In this document: piece by piece, positions 1-5,629 of the stretch
Position numbering within the stretch: position 1 is the stretch's first letter
How the letters are laid out: each line of letters starts with the position of its first letter
Origin: Desulfovibrionaceae bacterium
GTDB taxonomy: Bacteria > Pseudomonadota > Gammaproteobacteria > Burkholderiales > Burkholderiaceae_C
Assembly (NCBI GenBank): GCA_009778355.1
Contig: WRJY01000182.1
Span: forward strand, 1-6,115
Direction: 5' to 3'
DNA: 6,115 nucleotides
The notes under the pieces: generated by a model
What the model was told of the DNA's origin: nothing
What the model saw: only the letters and a program-made list of their open reading frames with translations
Database searches by the model: none
Program-made: the position numbers and the translations under genes

Positions 1-113
1 CGCCGCTGGCCGACCGCTTCTACGTCATGGAGCACGGGCGCATGGTCGAGGAATTTGGCGCCGCGCAACTGGAACAGAAAATGCCCGTGTTGAGCGAGTT
101 GCTCGGCGTTTGA
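1..113 (+). CDS. livF: ABC transporter ATP-binding protein, C-terminal end (LivF-like), partial
   Basis: Only the last 36 codons (reading from base 3, TGA at 111-113) are in the window; the gene starts upstream. The visible part reads PLADRFYVMEHGRMVEE and ends SELLGV. This is the usual tail of branched-chain amino acid transporter ATPases: the conserved 'ADR-YV-E-GR-V' strand just after the H-loop, then a short end in LGV. The Walker A, Walker B and signature motifs lie outside the window and cannot be checked. The protein would act on the inner face of the membrane and power the permeases encoded downstream. It lies 30 nt upstream of the first binding-protein gene on the same strand, which suggests one operon. 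LivF is more likely than LivG because LivG proteins usually carry a longer C-terminal tail, but this is an inference from a short piece. Confidence 0.8.
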   Translation, partial: PLADRFYVMEHGRMVEEFGAAQLEQKMPVLSELLGV

Positions 114-132
114 TTCGTTTATTCATTCACAC

Positions 133-139
133 AAGGAGA
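133..139 (+). promoter_or_regulatory. Ribosome binding site of the first binding-protein gene
   Basis: AAGGAGA lies 4 nt before the ATG at 144. It is a near-perfect Shine-Dalgarno sequence and fixes that start. It is stronger than the sites before livH and livM, which fits a protein needed in large amounts. Confidence 0.8.
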
Positions 140-143
140 CGAT

Positions 144-1346
144 ATGAAGACCACGAAAATCCGGCTTGCCCCCATCGCCCTGGCCCTGGGCCTGATGGCC
201 GCCGCATCCGCCGCGCAGGCGCAGGACAAGGTGACGATCGGGTTCATCACCGATATGTCGAGCCTGTATGCCGACGTTGAGGGCAAGGGCGGCGTGACCG
301 CGATCCAGATGGCGATCGACGACTTTGGCGGCAAGGTGCTGGACAAGCCGATCGAGTTGCTGACTGCCGATCATCAGGGCAAAGCCGACGTCGGCGCATC
401 GAAGGCGCGCGAGTGGATCGACACCAACGGCGCGTCGATGATTCTGGCCGGCACGAATTCGGCGGTGGCCATTGCGGTGGCCAAGGTCGCGGGCGAGAAA
501 AAACGCGTTTATTTCGACAACGGCGCGGGCACCTCGGCGCTGACCAATGAGGAATGCACGCCCTACACCGTTCACTATGCGTATGACTCGGTGGGGCTGT
601 CCAAGGGCACAGCCGGCGCGGTGGTCGAACAGGGCGGCAAGAGCTGGTTCTTCCTGACGGCGGACTACGCCTTCGGCCATCAGATGGAAACCGACGCCAC
701 CGCCATCGTCAAGGCCAGGGGCGGCAGCGTGGTGGGCGGCGTGCGCGTGCCGATCAACGCCTCGGACTTCTCCTCGTTCCTGGTGCAGGCGCAAAACTCC
801 GGCGCGCAGATTCTGGCGCTGGCGAACGCGGGCGGTGATACCGTCAACAGCATCAAGGCGGCCAAGGAATTCGGTGTTTCCAAGAAGATGAAGATCGCTG
901 GCCTGTTGGTGTTCCTCAGCGACATCCACAGTCTGGGGCTGGCCACCGCGCAGGGTATTTTGAACACCACCAGTTGGTATTGGGACCTGAACGATGCCTC
1001 GCGCAAATGGGCGGCGCGCTATTACGAAAAGACCAAGCGCATGCCCACCGACGTGCAGGCGGCGGACTATTCCACCGTCACGACCTACCTGAAGGCGGTG
1101 CAGGCCGCCGGCACGCTGGACGCCGACAAGGTGATGGCCAAGCTCAAGAGCACGCCGGTCGACGATTTCTATGCCAAGGGAACGATTCGCGCCGATGGCC
1201 GCTTCGTGCATGACATGTACCTCATGCAGGTGAAAACGCCCGCCGAATCCAAGCAGCCTTGGGATTACCTGAAGCTCGTCAAGACGCTGCCGGGCGATCA
1301 GGTCTTCACCACCAAGGCCGAAAGCCGGTGTGCGTTCTGGAAGTAA
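144..1346 (+). CDS. Periplasmic substrate-binding protein of a Liv-type ABC transporter (copy 1)
   Basis: This 400-residue protein is the extracytoplasmic receptor that captures the solute and delivers it to the LivH/LivM permease pair. Residues 1-26 form a Sec signal peptide: a basic start with MKTTKIR, a hydrophobic core, and a likely cut after AQA-26 before QDK. The mature part belongs to the type I periplasmic binding fold (Peripla_BP_6 / LivK-like). It shows the opening strand KVTIGFITDMSS, the early helix with AIQMAIDDFGGKV (residues about 53-65), the hinge-region SWFFLTADYAFG (167-178) and ADYS (307-310). Its only cysteines, C138 and C396, are placed identically in the second copy, so a disulfide tying the C-terminus to the first lobe is plausible. 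It is followed after 34 nt by a paralogue of the same length, about 71% identical over residues 27-400. The substrate is not readable from the sequence. Related Liv-type receptors bind amino acids, amides or aromatic acids. Confidence 0.93.
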   Translation: MKTTKIRLAPIALALGLMAAASAAQAQDKVTIGFITDMSSLYADVEGKGGVTAIQMAIDDFGGKVLDKPIELLTADHQGKADVGASKAREWIDTNGASMILAGTNSAVAIAVAKVAGEKKRVYFDNGAGTSALTNEECTPYTVHYAYDSVGLSKGTAGAVVEQGGKSWFFLTADYAFGHQMETDATAIVKARGGSVVGGVRVPINASDFSSFLVQAQNSGAQILALANAGGDTVNSIKAAKEFGVSKKMKIAGLLVFLSDIHSLGLATAQGILNTTSWYWDLNDASRKWAARYYEKTKRMPTDVQAADYSTVTTYLKAVQAAGTLDADKVMAKLKSTPVDDFYAKGTIRADGRFVHDMYLMQVKTPAESKQPWDYLKLVKTLPGDQVFTTKAESRCAFWK

Positions 1347-1370
1347 ACGGCCTTCAGCTTTTTCTCCACT

Positions 1371-1376
1371 GGAGAC
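1371..1376 (+). promoter_or_regulatory. Ribosome binding site deciding the start of binding-protein copy 2
   Basis: GGAGAC lies 4 nt before the ATG at 1381. The same frame is open from a GTG at 1330 inside the preceding gene. This site, together with the normal signal peptide that begins at 1381, makes 1381 the correct start. Confidence 0.75.
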
Positions 1377-1380
1377 GCCC

Positions 1381-2583
1381 ATGAAAAAAGCCTCTCGCGC
1401 ACTTTATCTGGCCGTCGCCGCGCTGGCGGCATTGACGTTTGCCAATGCCGCCAGCGCGCAGGACAAGGTCAGGATCGGTTTCATCACCGACATGTCGAGC
1501 AACTACGCCGACGTCGAAGGCAAGAACGGCGCTCTGGCCATTCAGATGGCGATCGACGACTTCGGCGGCAAGGTCAACGGTATGCCGATCGAGTTGCTGA
1601 CCGCCGACCATCAGCACAAGGCCGACATTGCCGCCGCCAAGGCGCGCGAGTGGATCGACACCCAAAACCTCTCGATGCTGTTCGGCGGCACCAACTCCAG
1701 CGTCGGCCTTGCGCTGGCGAAGGTGGCGCAGGAGAAAAAGCGCGTCTATTTCGTCAACGGCGCGGGCGCTTCGCAATTGACCAACGAGCAGTGCAGCCCG
1801 TACACCGTTCACTATGCCTACGACACCGTCGCGCTCGCCAGGGGCACGGGCGGCGCGGTGGTTGCCAATGGCGGCAAGAGCTGGTTCTTCCTGACCGCCG
1901 ACTACGCCTTCGGCACGGCGCTCCAGGACGATACCGCCAAGGTCATCAAGGACAAGGGTGGCAGCGTGCTCGGCTCGGTGCGCCATCCGCTCAATGCGTC
2001 GGATTTCTCGTCCTTCCTGTTGCAGGCGCAGAACTCCAGGGCGCAGGTTCTCGGCCTTGCCAACGCGGGCGGCGACACCATCAACGCCATCAAGGCCGCC
2101 AAGGAATTCGGCATCACCAAGACCATGAAGCTCGCCGGCCTGCTGGTGTTCATCACCGACATTCACAGCCTGGGCCTGAAAAACACCGAGGGCCTGCTGC
2201 TCACCACGAGCTGGGACTGGAATCTCAACGACCAGAGCCGCGCCTTTGGCAAGAAGTTCTACGACAAGACCAGGCGCATGCCCACCGACATTCAGGCCGC
2301 CGACTATTCGGCCACCATGAATTACCTGAAGGCGGTCGCGGCGGTCAAAAGCACGGATGCCGACAAGGTGATGGCTTATCTCAAGAGCGCGCCGCTCGAC
2401 GACTTCTACGCCAAGGGCGTGATTCGCCCCGATGGCCGCTATGTGCACGACATGTACCTGATGCAGGTGAAGTCGCTTGCCGAATCGAAGCAGCAGTGGG
2501 ATTACTACAAAGTGGTCGCCAAGCTGCCCGGCGACGAAATCTTTACCACCAAGGCCGAGTCGAAGTGCGCGCTGTGGAAGTAA
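1381..2583 (+). CDS. Periplasmic substrate-binding protein of a Liv-type ABC transporter (copy 2)
   Basis: This is a second receptor of exactly 400 residues, with a signal peptide ending in ASA-26 before QDK, the same cut position as copy 1. The two proteins align without a single gap. Residues 27-400 match at about 267 of 374 positions by my manual count, while the signal peptides have drifted. Conserved blocks include GFITDMSS, AIQMAIDDFGGKV, PIELLTADHQ, KAREWIDT, SWFFLTADYAFG, ANAGGDT, SDFSSFL and RMPTD-QAADYS. The differences cluster in a few places: residues 84-94 (NG-ASMILAG against QN-LSMLFGG), 179-191, 267-272 and 286-294. The first of these lies in the lobe-1 region where ligand contacts are expected in LivK-like proteins, so a shifted substrate range is possible. 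C138 and C396 are kept. It is likely co-transcribed with copy 1 and shares the permeases encoded next. Confidence 0.93.
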   Translation: MKKASRALYLAVAALAALTFANAASAQDKVRIGFITDMSSNYADVEGKNGALAIQMAIDDFGGKVNGMPIELLTADHQHKADIAAAKAREWIDTQNLSMLFGGTNSSVGLALAKVAQEKKRVYFVNGAGASQLTNEQCSPYTVHYAYDTVALARGTGGAVVANGGKSWFFLTADYAFGTALQDDTAKVIKDKGGSVLGSVRHPLNASDFSSFLLQAQNSRAQVLGLANAGGDTINAIKAAKEFGITKTMKLAGLLVFITDIHSLGLKNTEGLLLTTSWDWNLNDQSRAFGKKFYDKTRRMPTDIQAADYSATMNYLKAVAAVKSTDADKVMAYLKSAPLDDFYAKGVIRPDGRYVHDMYLMQVKSLAESKQQWDYYKVVAKLPGDEIFTTKAESKCALWK

Positions 2584-2589
2584 CCGGGC

Positions 2590-2615
2590 GCGCCTCTCAT
2601 CGGCGAAAGAGGCGC
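2590..2615 (+). promoter_or_regulatory. Intergenic hairpin covering the livH Shine-Dalgarno region
   Basis: GCGCCTCT (2590-2597) pairs perfectly with AGAGGCGC (2608-2615) around a 10-nt loop. The 3' arm contains AGAGG, the best candidate Shine-Dalgarno sequence for livH (ATG at 2624). The stem is followed by TGCTTTTC, so a weak terminator or attenuator role is also possible. Hairpins between a binding-protein gene and its permease genes are a known way to stabilise the upstream mRNA and lower permease output. That role here is inferred. Confidence 0.5.
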
Positions 2616-2623
2616 TGCTTTTC

Positions 2624-3499
2624 ATGACCATTTCTCTTCCCGGCTTGCTGAGTCAACTCCTTCTGGGCCTGGTCAACGGATCGTTCTACGCGGTTCTGAG
2701 CTTGGGCCTGGCGGTGATCTTCGGCTTGCTGGGCGTTATCAACTTCGCGCACGGCGCGCTGTTCATGCTGGGCGCGGTGGCGTGCTGGATGGGGATGAAC
2801 TATTTCGACATCGGCTACTGGCCGATGTTGATCCTCGGCCCGCTGATCGTCGGCGTCATCGGCGTCCTGATCGAGCGCTTTCTGCTGCGCCGCATCTACA
2901 AGTTCGATCCGCTCTACAGCCTGCTGCTCACGCTCGGGCTGGCGCTGCTGCTCGAAGGCGCGTTGCGCTCGTTCTATGGCGTCTCGGGCCTGGTGTATGA
3001 CACCCCCGAGCTGCTGGCCGGCGCCACCGATCTGGGCTTCATGATGCTGCCCAACTACCGCGCCTGGGTGGTGCTGGCCTCGCTGGCGGCGTGCCTGGCG
3101 ACTTGGTTCGTAATCGAAAAAACGCGCCTGGGCGCCTACCTGCGCGCGGGCACCGAGAACCCGAGCCTGGTCGAGGCGTTCGGCGTCAACGTGCCGCTGA
3201 TGGTCACGCTCACCTACGGCTTCGGCGTGGCGCTGGCGGCCTTCGCGGGCGTGCTGGCCGCGCCGGTGATCCAGATTTCGCCGCTGATGGGGCAGAACCT
3301 CATCATCGTGGTGTTCGCGGTGGTGGTCATCGGCGGCATGGGCTCGATCATGGGCGCCATCCTCACCGGCCTGGGGCTGGGCGTGGTGGAGGGACTGACC
3401 AAGGTCTTCTACCCCGAAGCCTCGTCCACCGTGGTGTTCGTCGTCATGGTCATCGTGCTGCTGGTGCGCCCGGCGGGCCTGTTCGGCAAGGAAAAGTGA
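2624..3499 (+). CDS. livH: Liv-type ABC transporter permease LivH
   Basis: This 291-residue inner-membrane permease forms half of the translocation channel, with LivM as partner. It is hydrophobic throughout and has about eight predicted membrane segments. Family landmarks are present: LVNGSFYAVLSLGLAVIFGLLGVINFAHG (first part, residues 16-44, with the INFAHG motif), the cytoplasmic stretch TRLGAYLRAGTENPSLVEAFGVNV that corresponds to the ATPase-contacting EAA-type loop, IGGMGSIMGA at residues 236-245, and the ending VLLVRPAGLFG. The length is normal for LivH (about 290-300). The frame is open upstream of 2624, inside copy 2 of the binding protein. ATG 2624 was chosen because the hydrophobic N-terminus begins there and because it follows the preceding stop by 40 nt. 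Its Shine-Dalgarno sequence is modest and lies in a hairpin, suggesting reduced or regulated translation. Confidence 0.93.
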   Translation: MTISLPGLLSQLLLGLVNGSFYAVLSLGLAVIFGLLGVINFAHGALFMLGAVACWMGMNYFDIGYWPMLILGPLIVGVIGVLIERFLLRRIYKFDPLYSLLLTLGLALLLEGALRSFYGVSGLVYDTPELLAGATDLGFMMLPNYRAWVVLASLAACLATWFVIEKTRLGAYLRAGTENPSLVEAFGVNVPLMVTLTYGFGVALAAFAGVLAAPVIQISPLMGQNLIIVVFAVVVIGGMGSIMGAILTGLGLGVVEGLTKVFYPEASSTVVFVVMVIVLLVRPAGLFGKEK

Positions 3500-3512
3500 G
3501 AAAGCGCCCGCC

Positions 3513-4505
3513 GTGAAGACTGTCCACTCGAAAATCCTCTACGGCCTGCTGCTGGCCGCTCTGGCGGCAGCGCCTTTCCTGGGCGCTTACCCGGTGTTCG
3601 TGATGAAGCTGCTGTGCTTTGCCCTGTTCGCCAGCGCCTTCAACCTGCTGCTGGGCTATACCGGGCTGCTGTCGTTCGGGCACGCGGCCTTCTTCGGCTT
3701 TTCGGCCTACACCGCCGGCTACGCCATGCGCAATATGGGCCTGACGCCGGAGCTGGGCCTGATCGCCGGCACCCTCACCGGCGCGCTGCTGGGCTGGCTG
3801 TTCGGCGTTCTGGCCATCCGCCGCCAAGGCATCTACTTCGCCATGATTACGCTGGCGCTGGCGCAGATGGTGTTCTTCATCTGCCTGCAAGCGCCCTTCA
3901 CCGGCGGCGAAGACGGCTTGCAGGGCGTGCCGCGCGGCAAACTCCTCGGCCTGCTGCCGCTGGACAGCGATCTGACGATGTACTACGTCACCCTGGCCGT
4001 CGTGGCGGCGGCCTTCGCGCTGATCGCGCGCACCATCCATTCGCCCTTCGGGCAGGTGCTCCAGGGCATCCGCGAGAACGAATCGCGCGCGCTCTCGCTG
4101 GGCTATGACGTGGGCCGCTTCAAGCTGCTGGCCTTCGTCATTTCGGCGGCGCTGTCGGGGCTGGCCGGCTCGCTCAAAACGCTGTCGCTGGGCTTTGCCA
4201 CGCTGACCGACGTGCACTGGTCCACCTCCGGCCTGGTGATCCTGATGGTACTGCTCGGCGGCATGGGCACGCGCTCCGGCCCGATGGTCGGCGCGGCGCT
4301 GGTGGTGCTGCTGGAAGACAAGATCGGCGATCTGGGCCGCCTGCTGGCGCGCGCCACCAGCATCGACTGGTTCAACACCCTGGGCGAATCGGTCACCATC
4401 ATCACCGGCCTGATGTTCGTCGTCTGCGTTCTCGCCTTCCGGCGCGGCGTGATGGGCGAGGCCATCGCCTTCATGGGCCGCGATCGCGGGGCGCGAAAAG
4501 GTTGA
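3513..4505 (+). CDS. livM: Liv-type ABC transporter permease LivM
   Basis: This 330-residue inner-membrane permease is the second channel subunit. It starts with GTG at 3513, 13 nt after the livH stop. The nearest purine-rich sequence is GAGAAAG (3498-3504), a weak site that suggests coupling to livH translation. Landmarks of the LivM family are NLLLGYTGLLSFGHAAFFG (residues 44-62), RQGIYFAMITLALAQM (about 103-118), TGGEDGLQGVPR, the EAA-type cytoplasmic loop SPFGQVLQGIRENESRALSLGYDV, and LLGGMGTRSGPMVGAAL. The C-terminus FRRGVMGEAIAF is the usual cytoplasmic tail. This is the last gene of the operon in the window. The length fits short LivM proteins that lack the extra N-terminal segments found in E. 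coli LivM. Confidence 0.93.
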   Translation: MKTVHSKILYGLLLAALAAAPFLGAYPVFVMKLLCFALFASAFNLLLGYTGLLSFGHAAFFGFSAYTAGYAMRNMGLTPELGLIAGTLTGALLGWLFGVLAIRRQGIYFAMITLALAQMVFFICLQAPFTGGEDGLQGVPRGKLLGLLPLDSDLTMYYVTLAVVAAAFALIARTIHSPFGQVLQGIRENESRALSLGYDVGRFKLLAFVISAALSGLAGSLKTLSLGFATLTDVHWSTSGLVILMVLLGGMGTRSGPMVGAALVVLLEDKIGDLGRLLARATSIDWFNTLGESVTIITGLMFVVCVLAFRRGVMGEAIAFMGRDRGARKG

Positions 4506-4516
4506 TCGCCTGTCAT

Positions 4517-4559
4517 CGGATTCGGGCGGACGGTGATTTTTTGTTCGTCCCGGTATCCG
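4517..4559 (+). terminator. Imperfect hairpin after livM, possible 3' end of the transport operon
   Basis: CGGAT (4517-4521) pairs with ATCCG (4555-4559), CGGG (4523-4526) with CCCG (4549-4552), and ACG (4530-4532) with CGT (4546-4548). There is a 3-nt bulge, and the run of six T lies in the loop (4537-4542). No T tract follows the stem, so this is not a standard intrinsic terminator. It could stop 3' exonucleases or mark a Rho-dependent end. Confidence 0.25.
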
Positions 4560-4586
4560 GCCCGCTCTCAGAGCCTGTTTACGATC

Positions 4587-4751
4587 TCAGGCGGGCGGCG
4601 TTGCCTGCGCGCGCCGCTTGGCGAAGGCAATGTACCAGTCGAGACAGCCGGGGTTTGACATTGCCTTGGGGTTGACCACCTTCTCGATCGGCTGGCCGAG
4701 CAGCAGTTTCTTGATGAAATTGTGCGCAAGGCGCGGAAACATCAGTGCCAT
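4587..4751 (-). CDS. Small protein of 54 residues, unknown function, possibly a truncated phage/ICE-type gene
   Basis: The minus strand reads ATG at 4751 to TGA at 4587-4589, preceded by TTGGAG about 10 nt upstream of the start. The product is basic. It begins MALMFPRLAHNFIKK and ends in AKRRAQATPPA. Its middle holds GQPIEKVVNPKAMSNPGC. From memory, the first 15 residues resemble the opening of DUF6094-type methyltransferases found in phages and integrative conjugative elements (MALMFPRLA-NFIKNG type). The SAM-binding motifs of that family are absent, because the frame ends far too early. It could therefore be a fragment fused to unrelated sequence, or an independent small protein. There is no membrane segment and no signal peptide. 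It lies in the junction between the two blocks, antiparallel to livM. I do not assign a function. Confidence 0.4.
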   Translation of the reverse strand: MALMFPRLAHNFIKKLLLGQPIEKVVNPKAMSNPGCLDWYIAFAKRRAQATPPA

Positions 4752-4774
4752 TTTTATGTATCTCCAATGAAAAT

Positions 4775-4806
4775 AATGGAAAGCCTCCCGCCGCGAGGGC
4801 GGGAGG
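4775..4806 (-). terminator. GC hairpin upstream of the 54-codon ORF, weak terminator candidate
   Basis: CCTCCCGCC (4784-4792) and GGCGGGAGG (4798-4806) form a perfect 9-bp stem with a 5-nt loop (GCGAG). Read on the minus strand, the stem is followed by CTTTCCATTATTTTC, which is T-rich but broken. It could stop residual transcription from the prophage side, or form a leader structure before the 54-codon ORF, whose ATG lies 32 nt downstream of the stem. Confidence 0.4.
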
Positions 4807-4843
4807 GCATGTGGCGCTCAGTGCTTGACCACCTTGTGAGGGA

Positions 4844-4878
4844 GAGTGAGATATTCACACGGGGGCGAGTGCGATATT
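4844..4878. repeat. Two 12-bp direct repeats spaced by 23 bp, operator-like
   Basis: GAGTGAGATATT (4844-4855) and GAGTGCGATATT (4867-4878) differ at one base and are offset by 23 bp, close to two helical turns. They lie in a non-coding stretch between the phage terminator and the hairpin at 4784-4806. Their spacing suits two protein molecules bound on the same face of the DNA, such as a regulator or a transposase. The protein is not identifiable from this window. Confidence 0.4.
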
Positions 4879-4945
4879 TGTGGGATTCTGAGGCATCTGG
4901 GGGGACGTAGGGGGACAGGCTCTGCAAAGGCGTTGCTACTGTGGG

Positions 4946-4974
4946 AAAAAAACCGCCGATGGGAATTTTCGGCG
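4946..4974 (-). terminator. Intrinsic terminator of the prophage operon
   Basis: On the minus strand CGCCGA (4974-4969) pairs with TCGGCG (4959-4954) around a 9-nt loop, and G plus seven T follow (4953-4946). This is a textbook Rho-independent terminator. It starts 1 nt after the TGA at 4978-4976 that closes the short reading frame behind gpG, which supports that stop as the real end of the operon's last gene. Confidence 0.88.
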
Positions 4975-4975
4975 A

Positions 4976-5066
4976 TCAGGGGGTGTCCAGCCAGTTCAGC
5001 AATTGGTCGATGACCGCCTGCGCGTCGTCCGGGGCCTGGGTGCCGGCGTCGGGGGCGTTTCGACAT
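4976..5066 (-). pseudogene. Very short gene coupled to gpG, apparently frameshifted in a run of five C
   Basis: The ATG at 5066-5064 overlaps the gpG stop as TGATG, a common arrangement for translational coupling. Read straight, this frame gives an arginine/proline-rich product that would run through the terminator to 4818. If one base is skipped in the C5 run (5055-5051), the frame becomes a tidy 29-residue protein. It starts MSKRPDAGTQ, continues with APDDAQAVIDQLLNWLD, and stops with TGA at 4976-4978, directly before the terminator. The second frame has strongly coding-like third positions (mostly G or C) and an amphipathic helix-like composition. It is also in frame with gpG itself, behind gpG's TGA. 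Alternatives are a real disabling mutation, a sequencing error in the homopolymer, +1 slippage at CCC-C, or readthrough of the gpG stop. The product is not recognised. Confidence 0.45.
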
Positions 5067-5629
5067 CACTCTGTCTTCAAGTAGCTGCGCACGATCTCCA
5101 GGATGGCGTCTTGGTCGTCGTCGGAGAAGCCCAGGAAGGGACGTGCGGGGATGCCGGGGTGGTTGACCTTGCGCACTACGATGCCGCCGAAAGCCAGCGC
5201 CTTTTTGTTGCGCAGCTCAATGGTATGGGGTTTGGTGCCGTACTGCTGAAAGGGCGCGTAGTCCATCGGGCTGCCGATGCGCACGGCGTCGTCGCCCTTG
5301 AGCAGGTAATTGATGGTGGCGCGCAGCGATCCGGTCTCGCCAGTCAGGGGCTTTTTGCCGGCTTTGCGCGCCAAGCCTTTCTTGCTGAGGGCGCCGTCTT
5401 TCTTGCGGGAACCGGAGAAGCGGTTCAGATAGTCCGCGATAGTTGAATCGGCATTGTCTGCCCATGGCGTGCCGTCGGGCGCGGTGATGTCGCTGAAGCG
5501 CTGCTTGGTGCGTTCGACCATTTCTTCGCCGATTTCAGCCATCAGCGGGCGCATGTCGTCCAGCCTGCTGACCATTTCGCCGAAGACTTGCAGCACTTGG
5601 CGGTCACCGCTGATGGTTACTTGCAACAT
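5066..5629 (-). CDS. Phage virion morphogenesis protein (Mu gpG / P2 gpS family)
   Basis: This 187-residue protein acts in late particle assembly. Family members are Mu gpG and the P2 tail completion protein gpS. Visible landmarks are the N-terminal helix with MAEIGEEMVERTKQRF (residues 30-45), PDGTPW (51-56), a basic serine/lysine-rich stretch (about 70-95), PMDYAPFQQYGT (121-132), and the C-terminal signature IPARPFLGFSDDD from residue 160. These match the Phage_tail_S family in order and length. The ATG at 5629 was chosen because AAAAGGAG (5645-5638) lies 8 nt upstream. The frame stays open to 5929, but that extension translates the tRNA-like segment and gives low-complexity nonsense. The upstream gene on the same strand is a MuF/gp30-like protein, the Mu gene order. 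The stop overlaps the start of a very short coupled frame. Confidence 0.88.
   Translation of the reverse strand: MLQVTISGDRQVLQVFGEMVSRLDDMRPLMAEIGEEMVERTKQRFSDITAPDGTPWADNADSTIADYLNRFSGSRKKDGALSKKGLARKAGKKPLTGETGSLRATINYLLKGDDAVRIGSPMDYAPFQQYGTKPHTIELRNKKALAFGGIVVRKVNHPGIPARPFLGFSDDDQDAILEIVRSYLKTE

Larger units (their letters stand above)
4569..4924. repeat. 356-bp segment bounded by inverted 10-mers
   Basis: CAGAGCCTGT at 4569-4578 is the exact reverse complement of ACAGGCTCTG at 4915-4924. The segment between them holds the 54-codon minus-strand ORF, a GC hairpin and the 12-bp direct repeats. It sits exactly between the transport operon and the phage operon. No target-site duplication is visible outside the repeats and the match does not extend further, so calling it a small mobile element is speculative. 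A 10-bp match over this distance can also occur by chance. Confidence 0.3.

Noticed and set aside
1347..1380. Terminator or separate promoter between the two binding-protein genes
   Set aside because: The 34-nt gap has a T-rich patch but no stem before it and no convincing promoter boxes, so the genes are probably co-transcribed.
123..1382. Long minus-strand open frame of 419 codons opposite the first binding-protein gene
   Set aside because: It mirrors the + strand gene's codon bias in GC-rich DNA, has a histidine/arginine-rich composition without domains, and lies opposite a well-recognised gene with a signal peptide and ribosome binding site.
1650..2627. Open frame of 325 codons on the + strand overlapping copy 2 of the binding protein
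   Set aside because: The product is low-complexity and rich in R, G, H and Q, and the copy 2 frame is clearly the real one.
1354..2631. Long minus-strand open frame of 425 codons opposite the second binding-protein gene
   Set aside because: It is the same kind of shadow. Its resemblance to the antisense frame of copy 1 simply follows from the two genes being paralogues.
3450..4217. Minus-strand open frame of 255 codons opposite livH and livM
   Set aside because: The product is a Q/A/R/G-rich shadow of membrane-protein codons, without motifs or a ribosome binding site I could defend.
4818..5069. 83-codon minus-strand frame starting at the gpG stop
   Set aside because: Read without a frameshift it runs straight through a strong intrinsic terminator and its composition is unlike a protein. 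Only its first few codons are kept as the start of the frameshifted small gene.
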